Of a stretch of 64,000 nt of DNA, positions 54,349 through 62,575 are shown one piece after another. Every line of letters begins with the position of its first letter. The first letter of the stretch is position 1. The notes under the pieces were generated by a model, which worked only from the letters and a program-made list of their open reading frames with translations, was not told where the DNA came from and did not search any database. Source of the DNA: WHSO01 sp963732875 (GTDB lineage: Bacteria > Pseudomonadota > Alphaproteobacteria > SMXQ01); the NCBI GenBank assembly GCA_963732875.1, contig CAVTBD010000004.1, positions 1-64,000 of the forward strand. The letters run 5' to 3'. Position numbers and translations under genes: made by a program.

Positions 54349-55296
54349 TCATCCCTTCGCAAAGGATTCGATATCGGCGGGCGCGTTGAGGGAAACGGCG
54401 GAGAGTTCGGGATCGATGCGCTTGGCGAGCCCGGCGAGGACCTTACCGGCGCCGACCTCCACCAGGCGTTCCACGCCCTGGGCCTTCATCCAGAGGACGC
54501 TCTCGCGCCAGCGCACCGTGCCGGTGACCTGCCTGACGAGAAGATCGCGGATCTCGGACGGCTCGGAAACCGCTTCCGCCTTGACGTTGGCGACCACCGG
54601 CACGCACGGATAGGCGATCTTCGCCGCGGCGAGGGCTTCCGCCATGACATTGGCGGCGGGCGCCATGAGGGAGCAATGAAACGGCGCCGAGACCGGCAGC
54701 ATGATCGCCCGGCGCGCGCCCTTCTCGGTGGCGAGCGCGATGGCGCGCTCGACCGCGGCACGATGGCCGGACACCACCACCTGGCCCGGCGCGTTGTCGT
54801 TGGCCGCGGCGCAGACCTCGTCGCGCGCGGCTTCCCGGGCGATCTCGGCGACCTCGTCGTAGTCGAGGCCGAGCACCGCCGCCATGGCGCCGACGCCGAC
54901 CGGCGTCGCCTCCTGCATGGCGCGCCCGCGCGTGCGCAGAAGCCTGGCGGTATCGGCGAGCGAGAACGCGCCCGCCGCCGCCAGGGCCGAATACTCGCCG
55001 AGCGAATGGCCGGCGACGAAGCGCGCCGACCTGGCGAGGTCGAGGCCGGCCTCGTGCTCCAGCACCCGCATCACCGCCATGGACACGGCCATCAGGGCGG
55101 GCTGGGCGTTCTCCGTCAGGGTGAGCTGATCCTCGGGCCCCTCGAACATCAGGCGGGTGAGGTTCTGCCTGAGCGCCTCGTCGACCTCCCCGAACACCTC
55201 GCGGGCCGGCACGAAAGCCTCGGCCAGCGCCTTGCCCATGCCCACCGCCTGGGAGCCCTGCCCCGGAAACACGAATGCCTGCTGCACCAGTTGCAC
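54349..55296 (-). CDS. fabD: Malonyl-CoA:ACP transacylase
   Basis: FabD loads malonyl groups onto acyl carrier protein. The GTG at 55296 gives 315 residues, MQLVQQAFVFPGQGSQAVGM. The nucleophile is S98 in GHSLGEYSAL, paired with H207 in SAPFHCSLM. A GTG three codons in is also possible. It leads the fatty-acid gene run. Confidence 0.96.
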   Translation of the reverse strand: MQLVQQAFVFPGQGSQAVGMGKALAEAFVPAREVFGEVDEALRQNLTRLMFEGPEDQLTLTENAQPALMAVSMAVMRVLEHEAGLDLARSARFVAGHSLGEYSALAAAGAFSLADTARLLRTRGRAMQEATPVGVGAMAAVLGLDYDEVAEIAREAARDEVCAAANDNAPGQVVVSGHRAAVERAIALATEKGARRAIMLPVSAPFHCSLMAPAANVMAEALAAAKIAYPCVPVVANVKAEAVSEPSEIRDLLVRQVTGTVRWRESVLWMKAQGVERLVEVGAGKVLAGLAKRIDPELSAVSLNAPADIESFAKG

Positions 55297-55428
55297 CTCT
55301 CTTCTTGATCAGGTGCCCGAGTGATAGCGGGACGCAGGAAGAGGTTCAAGACACCATTGAGCACCGGGCGCCGCAAGCCCCGCGCGGCTACCTGCCGCGC
55401 GGGGCTGTCGAAGAGAGGCGTGTTCCGA

Positions 55429-56097
55429 TCAGGCGGCCTGGCTAATCCTAGACACTTGCCGCGCCGGGCTCGCCCTGCCCGCCAGTTCGTCGGCGAAGCG
55501 GTGATTGACGTCACGGTGGCCGGCCTCGTCGTCTCGTACCACCAGCACCACATCGCGGAGCGTCGCGTTCTCCGGTAATTCCCAATAAGTCTTCGCGATC
55601 TCGGGTGCCGGCACGTTGGCGTGACGCCCCGCATCGATCTCCGCGAGATACTCGGTGTAGCTGACAACCGCCTCCTCCTCGAAGTAACCGACGATGCGAT
55701 GCGCCGTCTTTGGCGAGATGACATAGAGGATGAAGAACAGGTTGTAGAACACGCCCTGTACGAACAGGACCAACGCGCGCTCAGCTAGGTTCGGCTTCGC
55801 GATATGAATGAAGGTCATGAGATGCATGCGCTCGTTCTCGGCCTCCTCCAGCAACGCACGGATCCAGCCGCGATCATCACACATACGCCGTAGGCAGCGC
55901 AGGTGGTTGAGCGTGGCACCAACCATGCCGGGCACGGCAGCAACGGTCTCCAGAACGATGACGCGGTGGCCATAACGCTTGGCGAAGAAGGTATCGGCGA
56001 AGAACCGGAGCATCTTCACAAAGGCAAAGGCGACACGGTCGGACAGGCCGCGCGGGCGGTAATGAACGGAGAGATCAAGGGGGGCGAGATCGACCAT
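55429..56097 (-). CDS. aox: Alternative (ubiquinol) oxidase, di-iron
   Basis: AOX oxidises ubiquinol and reduces oxygen to water without pumping protons, and resists nitric oxide and cyanide. The 222-residue protein has all di-iron ligands: E50 in VLETVAAVPGM, E89 and H92 in EEAENERMHLMTF, the glutamates of FEEEAVVSYTEYL (140-142), and E191 with H194 in VVRDDEAGHRDVNH. Two hydrophobic membrane-associated helices lie near 50-65 and 107-127. Bacterial AOX is known from a minority of alphaproteobacteria and others. AGGAG precedes the ATG. It is downstream of, and probably co-transcribed with, the truncated haemoglobin gene under NsrR. Confidence 0.95.
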   Translation of the reverse strand: MVDLAPLDLSVHYRPRGLSDRVAFAFVKMLRFFADTFFAKRYGHRVIVLETVAAVPGMVGATLNHLRCLRRMCDDRGWIRALLEEAENERMHLMTFIHIAKPNLAERALVLFVQGVFYNLFFILYVISPKTAHRIVGYFEEEAVVSYTEYLAEIDAGRHANVPAPEIAKTYWELPENATLRDVVLVVRDDEAGHRDVNHRFADELAGRASPARQVSRISQAA

Positions 56098-56190
56098 GGA
56101 CTTGGCTCCTTACTTACAAGTGCCGACGGGGCACGGGACGCTGACGGGACAAAAAACACGACGGTTGCGCGACGGGCATGGCGCAGGAAT

Positions 56191-56652
56191 TCAATTTTCG
56201 GAAGCAGTCTCCGTATTTCCGTAGCGTTGGCCGGGGGCGAGGAACGTGCCATGGGCCGCAGCGACACCGAGTTCGAGACTGCTGGCGATCCGTTGCGCGC
56301 GGTCGATGAAGAAGGCCGCAGCGGAAGGCCGGGCACAAACCTCGCGCGCCGTTTCCTCGAACAGTTCGAGCCATCGGTCGAAGTGACGTGCCTCGATCGG
56401 CAGCGGCATGTGGGCCGGCATGGGCTGGCCATGATAGCGTCCGGTCATAAGGACAACCGACGACCAGAAGTCGCACATGCGCGCAAGATGCGGTTCCCAA
56501 TCCGCGATGCGGCGCGCGAAGATAGGCCCCAGCACGAAATCCTGGCGAACACGATCATAAAAGGCGTGGACGAGACGGTAGATGGTCGCCTCGTCGATCC
56601 CGGTTTCTTCAACGATCCGGGCGACGGCAGCGGCGCGAAGGGGACTCTCCAT
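56191..56652 (-). CDS. Group III truncated haemoglobin
   Basis: This 153-residue haem protein has the class III pattern: FYDRVRQDFVLGPIFARRI (31-49) with tyrosine B10 at Y32, FWSSVVLMTGRYHGQPM, proximal histidine H81 in AHMPLPIEARHFDRWLELF, and tryptophan at 94. Group III members such as Campylobacter Ctb handle oxygen or nitric oxide. It starts just downstream of an NsrR-like operator. An approximately 18-residue N-terminal extension and a variable C-terminal tail (from about 130) are present. The aox gene follows after 93 bases. Confidence 0.9.
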   Translation of the reverse strand: MESPLRAAAVARIVEETGIDEATIYRLVHAFYDRVRQDFVLGPIFARRIADWEPHLARMCDFWSSVVLMTGRYHGQPMPAHMPLPIEARHFDRWLELFEETAREVCARPSAAAFFIDRAQRIASSLELGVAAAHGTFLAPGQRYGNTETASEN

Positions 56653-56674
56653 GGCTCAACCTCGACTTCGACTC

Positions 56675-56697
56675 AATTCGTATTTATAATGCAACTT
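56675..56697. promoter_or_regulatory. NsrR operator between the truncated haemoglobin gene and nsrR
   Basis: Read on the minus strand, the 23-base site has left half AAGTTGCATTA and right part TAAATACGAATT. It matches 17 of 23 positions of the E. coli NsrR consensus AAGATGCATTT-AAAATACATCTT, including AAG, TGCATT, AAATAC and TT. It ends 22 bases before the truncated haemoglobin start and 78 bases before nsrR, so it could govern both. Confidence 0.65.
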
Positions 56698-56724
56698 GCA
56701 CAGCAAGACTTATAGCCATCAATC

Positions 56725-56755
56725 GGCATCCTCAATACGTATTGCTACGGATGCC
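56725..56755. promoter_or_regulatory. Nested palindrome just upstream of nsrR
   Basis: GGCATCC (56725-56731) pairs with GGATGCC (56749-56755). Inside lies the ten-base palindrome AATACGTATT (56734-56743). The element ends 20 bases before the nsrR ATG. It may be a second regulator site or an mRNA hairpin over the leader. Confidence 0.4.
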
Positions 56756-56775
56756 TCCGAAAATGTGGAGAAGCC

Positions 56776-57183
56776 ATGCGGCTCACACTTTTCACCGATT
56801 ACGGATTACGTGTGCTCATGCGTATGGCCGGGGCTCCCGGCCGCGTCTTTACCACTGGCGCGCTGGCCGAAGAATTCGGGATTTCGCGCCACCACCTGAC
56901 CAAGGTCATCCGAGACTTGGCGGAGGCCGGCTATGTGGAGACCCAACGGGGTACCGGCGGCGGGCTGAAGCTAAAGCAGCCGGCGGAAACCATTCGCCTC
57001 GGTGAGGTGGTGCGGCGGCTGGAACGGCGCCACGCCATGGTAGAATGCTTCCGCGACGACGGCGGCAATTGCACCCTCACACCGGCCTGCCGCCTGAAAG
57101 GCAAGCTCGGCGCCGCCGAGGCCGCCTTTCTCCGTGAACTCGACCGCTCGACCCTGGCTGACTGCGCCTATCCGGGCCCCTGA
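56776..57183 (+). CDS. nsrR: Nitric-oxide-sensing Rrf2 repressor NsrR
   Basis: NsrR is an iron-sulphur repressor that leaves DNA when its cluster meets nitric oxide. The 135-residue protein has an N-terminal winged helix (MRLTLFTDYGLRVLMRMA, GISRHHLTKVIRDLAEAGYV). The cluster ligands match the Streptomyces NsrR set: D8 and C91, C99, C105 in ECFRDDGGNCTLTPACRLKG. This pattern separates it from IscR. It is divergent from the truncated haemoglobin-aox operon and shares its control region. A small hairpin, ACCGCG-TTT-CGCGGT, follows at 57183-57197. Confidence 0.93.
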   Translation: MRLTLFTDYGLRVLMRMAGAPGRVFTTGALAEEFGISRHHLTKVIRDLAEAGYVETQRGTGGGLKLKQPAETIRLGEVVRRLERRHAMVECFRDDGGNCTLTPACRLKGKLGAAEAAFLRELDRSTLADCAYPGP

Positions 57184-57202
57184 CCGCGTTTCGCGGTTTC
57201 CC

Positions 57203-57230
57203 TTGCCCGGTAGACGTTTTCCTGTATATT
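57203..57230 (+). promoter_or_regulatory. Promoter of the rpsF operon
   Basis: TTGCCC (57203-57208) and TATATT (57225-57230) are 16 bases apart, about 120 bases upstream of rpsF. A long leader follows. TTGACA at 57239-57244 is an alternative -35 but no matching -10 was seen. Confidence 0.5.
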
Positions 57231-57251
57231 CCGCCGCCTTGACATTCCTTG

Positions 57252-57279
57252 CCGGCCCCCATGGACCGGCTAGGGCCGG
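57252..57279 (+). promoter_or_regulatory. Leader hairpin upstream of rpsF, possible S6:S18 site
   Basis: CCGGCCC (57252-57258) pairs with GGGCCGG (57273-57279). The loop contains ACCGGC. In many bacteria the S6:S18 complex binds a leader hairpin in its own mRNA that has conserved CCG elements. This hairpin is in the right place, but the detailed motif was not verified. Confidence 0.35.
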
Positions 57280-57348
57280 ATTGCCGCAGGACGGACCTTC
57301 GCTCTGTCTCGGCACCGGACCGGGAACAGCCATAAGGAGTGTTGTCAA

Positions 57349-57798
57349 ATGGCTCTATACGAGAGCGTGTTCATCGCACGCCAGGATATCTCGTCGGCGC
57401 AGGCGGAAGGCCTGGCCGATACCTTTGCCGGGATCATCACCAGCTCCGGCGGCACCGTCGCCAAAAAAGAATACTGGGGTCTCCGCAACCTCGCCTACCG
57501 GATCAAGAAGAACCGGAAGGGGCATTACACCCTGCTCAACATCGACGCACCGCCCGCCGCCATCTCCGAGATGGAGCGCAACATGCGCATCCACGACGAC
57601 GTGCTGCGGTTCATGACGATCCGCGTCGAGGAGCTCGAGGAAGCGCCGTCGGCCATCCTGCGCTCGCGCGAAGAGCGCGGCGGGCGCGGCGGCCGTGGCC
57701 GCCGGGACGACGACCGCCCGCGTCGCGGCCGTCCCGACTTCGCCGACCGCGGCCAGAGCGGCGGCAGCGATTCCTCGGATGAAGGAGATGGCAAATGA
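57349..57798 (+). CDS. rpsF: 30S ribosomal protein bS6
   Basis: S6 binds with S18 in the platform of the small subunit. The 149-residue protein starts MALYESVFIARQDISSAQAE after AAGGAG. The S6 core runs to about residue 100, with KKEYWGLRNLAYRIKKNRKG. A long arginine-, glycine- and aspartate-rich tail follows, typical of alphaproteobacterial S6. Its stop overlaps the rpsR start by ATGA. Confidence 0.96.
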   Translation: MALYESVFIARQDISSAQAEGLADTFAGIITSSGGTVAKKEYWGLRNLAYRIKKNRKGHYTLLNIDAPPAAISEMERNMRIHDDVLRFMTIRVEELEEAPSAILRSREERGGRGGRGRRDDDRPRRGRPDFADRGQSGGSDSSDEGDGK

Positions 57799-58034
57799 GC
57801 GCACCCGGACCCCGCCGCCCGTTCTTCCGCCGGCGCAAGACCTGTCCGTTCTCGGCGCCCAACGCGCCCAAGATCGACTACAAGGACATCCGCCTGCTGC
57901 AGCGCTTCGTGTCGGAGCGCGGCAAGATCGTGCCGAGCCGCATCACCGCGGTCTCGGCCAAGAAGCAGCGCGAGCTCGCCCAGGCGATCAAGCGCGCCCG
58001 TCACCTGGCCCTGCTGCCCTTCGTGGTGCAGTAG
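57795..58034 (+). CDS. rpsR: 30S ribosomal protein bS18
   Basis: S18 partners S6 on the platform. The 79-residue basic protein has RPFFRRRKTCPFS and the S18 signature IDYKDIRLLQRFVSERGKIV, then RARHLALLPFV. It is translationally coupled to rpsF. Confidence 0.97.
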   Translation: MSAPGPRRPFFRRRKTCPFSAPNAPKIDYKDIRLLQRFVSERGKIVPSRITAVSAKKQRELAQAIKRARHLALLPFVVQ

Positions 58035-58085
58035 GCCCGTAACCCCCGCCGGGCCGTCGGCCCGGCGTCACGGGGAACGAGCCGC

Positions 58086-59060
58086 ATGCCGAGGGAAGCG
58101 CTGATCGCCATCGCCGCGGGCCTTGCCAGCGCGCTGCTGCATCTGTCCACGGAGTGGAGCCTTCTCGGTGCCCTGGTGTTCGCGCTGGCGGCCCCCATGC
58201 CGCTGTTCGCCGCCGGGCTCGGGCGCGGGCTGAACGCCGGGTTAGTGGCGGCGGGCGTCGCGACCGCGCTGATCGCGGCGGTCGCGGGACTGCCAGGGGC
58301 GGGCCTGTTCGCCGCCAGCGATGCGCTGCCGGTGCTGCTGCTGGTGCGGTTCGCGCTGCTCAACCGGCCCCTGCACGTTGACGGGGGGCCGGAGGGCGGC
58401 ACCGAGTGGTACCCGCCGGGGCTGCTGCTGGCCTGGCTCTCGCTCTACTGCGCCGCGGCGTTCGCCGTGCTCGCCGTGGTGATGGGCTCGGGACCGGGCG
58501 GCCTGCAGACGGGCATATCGAATTACGTAGACGGTTTCCGCCAGGCGCTGATGGCGGGGACCGGCGACGGTACCGCGGCCAACCCCGCAGTGGAGCGCAT
58601 GTTCGCGACCCTCGAGCGGGTGTTTCCGTTCCTGGTGGTGACGTGGTGGATCGTCATCGTCGTGGCAAACGGGGTCGCGGCGCAGAAATTCCTGGTCCGG
58701 ACCGGGCACGCGATGCGGCCCTCCCCGGACCTGACCGCCACGGCGCTGCCCGGCTGGATGTTTCCCGCCGTGGTTGCCGCGGCGGCGGTGGCGCTGGTAG
58801 GATCGGGATGGCTCGGGTTCATGGCGACCAACATCGCCCTGATCCTTTGCGTCCCGTACTTCCTGACCGGGCTCGCGGTGTTGCACGCGATCTCGGCGCG
58901 GTGGAATGGCAGGACGGCGATCCTGATCGCAGTGTACCTGCTTCTTTTGCTGTTCGGATGGCCGCTGCTGGTGGTCACCGGACTGGGTATGGTGGAGCAC
59001 TGGGCAGGCCTGCGCCAAAGGCTGGGCGGTCCGGGCCATGGTAACGAAAGGAAAGAGTGA
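58086..59060 (+). CDS. DUF2232 family membrane protein
   Basis: The 324-residue protein has about eight hydrophobic segments, beginning LIAIAAGLASALLHLS and ending LLLLLFGWPLLVVTGLGM. DUF2232 members are commonly found between rpsR and rplI in alphaproteobacteria, exactly as here. The role is unknown; a precedent is weak similarity of the family to YybS-type membrane proteins. Its TGA overlaps the rplI ATG (59058-59062), so it is translated in step with ribosomal protein L9. Confidence 0.88.
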   Translation: MPREALIAIAAGLASALLHLSTEWSLLGALVFALAAPMPLFAAGLGRGLNAGLVAAGVATALIAAVAGLPGAGLFAASDALPVLLLVRFALLNRPLHVDGGPEGGTEWYPPGLLLAWLSLYCAAAFAVLAVVMGSGPGGLQTGISNYVDGFRQALMAGTGDGTAANPAVERMFATLERVFPFLVVTWWIVIVVANGVAAQKFLVRTGHAMRPSPDLTATALPGWMFPAVVAAAAVALVGSGWLGFMATNIALILCVPYFLTGLAVLHAISARWNGRTAILIAVYLLLLLFGWPLLVVTGLGMVEHWAGLRQRLGGPGHGNERKE

Positions 59061-59662
59061 TGGACGTCATTCTGATGGAGCGGGTCGAGAAGCTCGGCAA
59101 TATGGGCGACGTGGTCAAGGTCAAGCCCGGCTTCGCGCGCAACTATCTTCTGCCGCAGAAAAAGGCGCTGCGCGCGACCAAGGAAAACCGCGAATACTTC
59201 GAATCGAAGCGCGACGACCTGGAAGCCACCAACGCCCGGCTCCGCGGCGAGGCCGAAGGCCACGCCAAGGACGTGGACGGGGTGTCGATCATCCTGGTGC
59301 GCCAGGCGAGCGATTCGGGCCAGCTCTACGGTTCGGTCCGGCCGCGCGACATCGCCGACGGCCTGGTCGAAAAGGGCGCCGCCATCGACCGCAGCCAGGT
59401 CTGGCTGAACACCCCCATCAAGGTCATCGGCCTGCACAAGGTGCGGGTCGCGCTTCATCCCGAGGTGGTCGTGGAGGTCACGGTCAACGTGGCCCGTTCC
59501 CTCGAGGAAGCCGAATTGCAGGCACAGGGCAAGTCAGTCATCGCGGAGGCCCGAGAGGCCGAACGCGAGGCCGACGAGGAAGCCCGCGCCGCAATAGCGG
59601 AGGCCGTAGCAGAAGCGGCGGCCGAAGAGGAACAAGCCGGGGCGCCGGAAGACAACAGGTAG
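59060..59662 (+). CDS. rplI: 50S ribosomal protein bL9
   Basis: L9 is a two-domain protein near the base of the L1 stalk. The ATG at 59060 is chosen over the GTG one codon upstream. The 200-residue protein starts MDVILMERVEKLGNMGDVVK, with VKPGFARNYLLPQKKA the family signature. The second domain ends near residue 150. A charged glutamate- and alanine-rich tail follows (about 150-200), longer than in E. coli and usual for the class. Confidence 0.96.
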   Translation: MDVILMERVEKLGNMGDVVKVKPGFARNYLLPQKKALRATKENREYFESKRDDLEATNARLRGEAEGHAKDVDGVSIILVRQASDSGQLYGSVRPRDIADGLVEKGAAIDRSQVWLNTPIKVIGLHKVRVALHPEVVVEVTVNVARSLEEAELQAQGKSVIAEAREAEREADEEARAAIAEAVAEAAAEEEQAGAPEDNR

Positions 59663-59710
59663 GAGTTCAGCCGGCCGCGCGGCACCCCGGCAACGACGGG
59701 AGAAGTTGCC

Positions 59711-60955
59711 ATGTTGCTAGCGCGTGTTTTCAAGGCTCTCGTTCGGACGGGCTCGATTACGCTGATCGACGCCGACGGCCGGCGTCACGTGTTTTCCGGG
59801 GCGCCGGGTCCCAAGGCGACCGTCCGGATCCACGACCATGCCACACAGCGACGCCTCGTGCTCAATCCGTCCCTCGCCGCGGGCGAGGCCTATATGGACG
59901 GCACGCTGACCGTCGAGGACGGCACGCTCTACGACTTCCTCAACATCTGCACGGCCAACCTGCCCAATCTCTTCGGCCTGCCCTACTACAAGCTGGTCAA
60001 CGGCCTCGGGCAGATCGGGCGGCTGCTCAGGCAGATCAATCCGGCCGGCCGGTCGCAGCGCAACGTCGCCCATCACTACGACCTGTCGGGCAAGCTCTAC
60101 GACCTGTTCCTCGACACCGACCGGCAGTACTCCTGCGCCTATTTCGCCTATCCCGGCGAGCGGCTGGAGGACGCCCAGGTCAACAAAAAGCGCCATATCG
60201 CCGCCAAGCTGATACTGGACCGTCCCGGCCTGCGCGTGCTCGATATCGGCTGTGGCTGGGGCGGCCTCGCGCTCCACCTCGCCGCCCAGAGCGGCGCCCA
60301 GGTGACCGGGATCACGCTGTCCGAGGAGCAGATCAAGGTGGCGCGCGAGCGCGCTCAGCGGGCCGGCCTCGCCGACCGGGTCAAGTTCGAGCTGCGCGAC
60401 TACCGCTTCGAAGACGGCGAATACGACCGGATCGTCTCGGTCGGCATGTTCGAGCACGTGGGCCTGCCCCATTACCCGACCTTCTTCAATAAGGTGCGCG
60501 ACCTGCTGGCCCCGAAGGGCGTGGCGCTCCTGCACGCGATCGGGCGCTCCGACGGGCCCGGCTTCACCAATCCCTGGATCCAGAAGTACATCTTCCCGGG
60601 CGGCTATACTCCGGCGCTGTCCGAGGTCATGCTGCCGGTCGAGAAGAGCGGCCTGGTTGCCACCGACATCGAGATCCTGCGCCTCCACTACGCCGAGACC
60701 CTCAAGGCCTGGCGCGCGCGCTTCATGCTCAACCGCGAGAAGGTGAAGGCGCTTTATGACGAGCGCTTCTGTCGCATGTGGGAATTCTACCTGATCGGCG
60801 CCGAGCTCGCATTCCGCAACCAGAACCAGATGGTGTTCCAGATCCAGCTCACGCGCCAGCAGGACGCGACGCCGCTGACGCGTGACTACATCTACGACTG
60901 GGAGCACAATCGTCACGAAGGCTCCGAGCACGGCCGGTCGGAGAGCGCGGCGTAA
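59711..60955 (+). CDS. cfa: Cyclopropane-fatty-acyl-phospholipid synthase family protein
   Basis: The enzyme adds a methylene bridge from S-adenosylmethionine to unsaturated chains in membrane phospholipids. The 414-residue protein has an N-terminal lipid-binding domain (GEAYMDGTLTVEDGTLYDFL). The catalytic domain has AHHYDLSGKLYDLFLD, the SAM site VLDIGCGWGGLALHLA, MFEHVG, and FPGGYTPALSEV. GGGAGAAG precedes the ATG. A hairpin, CCCCCGC...GCGGG, lies after the stop (about 60961-60985). Confidence 0.93.
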   Translation: MLLARVFKALVRTGSITLIDADGRRHVFSGAPGPKATVRIHDHATQRRLVLNPSLAAGEAYMDGTLTVEDGTLYDFLNICTANLPNLFGLPYYKLVNGLGQIGRLLRQINPAGRSQRNVAHHYDLSGKLYDLFLDTDRQYSCAYFAYPGERLEDAQVNKKRHIAAKLILDRPGLRVLDIGCGWGGLALHLAAQSGAQVTGITLSEEQIKVARERAQRAGLADRVKFELRDYRFEDGEYDRIVSVGMFEHVGLPHYPTFFNKVRDLLAPKGVALLHAIGRSDGPGFTNPWIQKYIFPGGYTPALSEVMLPVEKSGLVATDIEILRLHYAETLKAWRARFMLNREKVKALYDERFCRMWEFYLIGAELAFRNQNQMVFQIQLTRQQDATPLTRDYIYDWEHNRHEGSEHGRSESAA

Positions 60956-61060
60956 AGTTTCCCCCGCTTCTCACAGAGGCGGGAAAACATTCCTGTTCGC
61001 AGTCGGCGCAAGGCCACTATTGGCCTTGCGGCGGTTTGACCGTAGTGCGAACTTGCACGA

Positions 61061-62575
61061 ATGTCCGATACGCAAACCACGTCCAATATCACCTCGCTGC
61101 GCGACGCTGCCGAGGCGCCGCGCGTGCGCGAGCTGCCCCACAACTTCGAAGCGGAACAGGCGCTGCTGGGCGCCATCCTGATCAACAACGACGCCTATTC
61201 GCGCGTCTCGGACTTCCTCAGGCCGGAACATTTCTTCGATCCGGTCAACGGACGCGTCTTCGAGGCCAGCGCCAAGCTGATCGAACGCCACCAGGTCGCA
61301 AACCCGGTTACCCTCAAGAACACCTTCGAGGGCGACCCGGGACTGGCCGATGCCGGTGGCGCCAAGTATCTCGCGCGCCTCGCCGCGGCCGCAGTCACCA
61401 TCGTGAACGCCGGCGACTACGGGCGCACCATCTTCGACCTGCATCTGCGACGCAAGCTGATCGAGCTGGCCGAGACCATGCGTGCCGAGGCCGAGAGCAC
61501 GGGCCTCGATTCCAGCGCCAACCAGCAGATCGAGGTGGCCGAACAGCACCTGTTCGACCTCGCCACCACCGGCGAATACGAGGGCGGTTTCCGCTCCTTC
61601 AGCGACGTGTTGACGGCCGCCATCGAGATGGCGGAAGCCGCCTACAAGAAGGACGGGCAGCTTTCCGGCACGGGCATCGGCTTGAGCGATCTCGACAAGA
61701 TGCTGGGCGGATTCCAGCCTTCCGACCTCATCATCCTGGCCGGCCGGCCCTCCATGGGGAAAACCGCGCTCGCTACCAACATGGCCTACAACGCCGCGTC
61801 CAGAATTCGTTTCGATGTGGACGCCCAGGGCCAGAAGAAGGTCGGCGACGGCGCGGTGGTCGGGTTCTTCTCCCTCGAAATGTCGGCCGAGCAGCTCGCC
61901 ACCCGCATTCTCGCCGAGGCCTCGGGCGTGAGCTCGGACCGTATCCGCAAGGGCGAGCTCTCCAACGACGAGTTCCAGCGCGTGGTCGAGGCCAACCAGA
62001 AGCTGGCGCAAATTCCGTTCTTCATCGACGATACGCCGGCGCTGTCGGTCGGCCAGCTCCGCACCCGGGCGCGCCGGCTCAAGCGCCAGCAGGCGCTCTC
62101 CATGATCGTGGTCGACTACCTGCAGCTGCTGCGCCCGTCCACGACCAAGGCGTCCGACAACCGCGTGCAGGAGATCAGCGAGATCACCCGCGGCCTCAAG
62201 GCGCTGGCCAAGGAGCTCAACGTGCCGGTACTGGCGCTGTCCCAGCTCTCGCGCGCGGTCGAGCAGCGCGACGACAAGCGCCCGCAGCTCGCCGACCTGC
62301 GCGAATCGGGCTCGATCGAGCAGGACGCCGACGTGGTCATGTTCGTGTTCCGCCAGGAATACTATCTGTCGCGCGCCGAGCCCGAGATGGGCACGGAGGA
62401 CCACGAGAAGTGGCAGGCGAAGATGGAGGAGGTCCACAACCTCGCCGAGGTCATCATCGGCAAGCAGCGCCACGGGCCGACCGGCGCCGTCAAGCTGGTG
62501 TTCCAAGGCGAGCTCACGCGCTTCTCGGATTTTGTCCCAGACGACCATCTGCCCGACCAGAATGTCCCGTTCTGA
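61061..62575 (+). CDS. dnaB: Replicative DNA helicase DnaB
   Basis: DnaB unwinds DNA at the replication fork as a hexamer. The 504-residue protein has the N-terminal domain from LPHNFEAEQALLGAIL. The RecA-like motor carries Walker A AGRPSMGKTALATN, GFFSLEMSAEQLA, Walker B MIVVDYLQLL, and ALSQLSRAVEQRDDKRPQLA. A basic loop and an insertion (FDVDAQGQKKVGDGAVV) near 250-270 occur in many alphaproteobacteria. The end overlaps the alr start by 14 bases; dnaB-alr is a common pair. Confidence 0.96.
   Translation: MSDTQTTSNITSLRDAAEAPRVRELPHNFEAEQALLGAILINNDAYSRVSDFLRPEHFFDPVNGRVFEASAKLIERHQVANPVTLKNTFEGDPGLADAGGAKYLARLAAAAVTIVNAGDYGRTIFDLHLRRKLIELAETMRAEAESTGLDSSANQQIEVAEQHLFDLATTGEYEGGFRSFSDVLTAAIEMAEAAYKKDGQLSGTGIGLSDLDKMLGGFQPSDLIILAGRPSMGKTALATNMAYNAASRIRFDVDAQGQKKVGDGAVVGFFSLEMSAEQLATRILAEASGVSSDRIRKGELSNDEFQRVVEANQKLAQIPFFIDDTPALSVGQLRTRARRLKRQQALSMIVVDYLQLLRPSTTKASDNRVQEISEITRGLKALAKELNVPVLALSQLSRAVEQRDDKRPQLADLRESGSIEQDADVVMFVFRQEYYLSRAEPEMGTEDHEKWQAKMEEVHNLAEVIIGKQRHGPTGAVKLVFQGELTRFSDFVPDDHLPDQNVPF

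Noticed and set aside
60956..61060. Replication origin near dnaB
   Set aside because: No DnaA-box cluster or AT-rich unwinding region was seen. dnaB and hdaA are not reliable origin markers.
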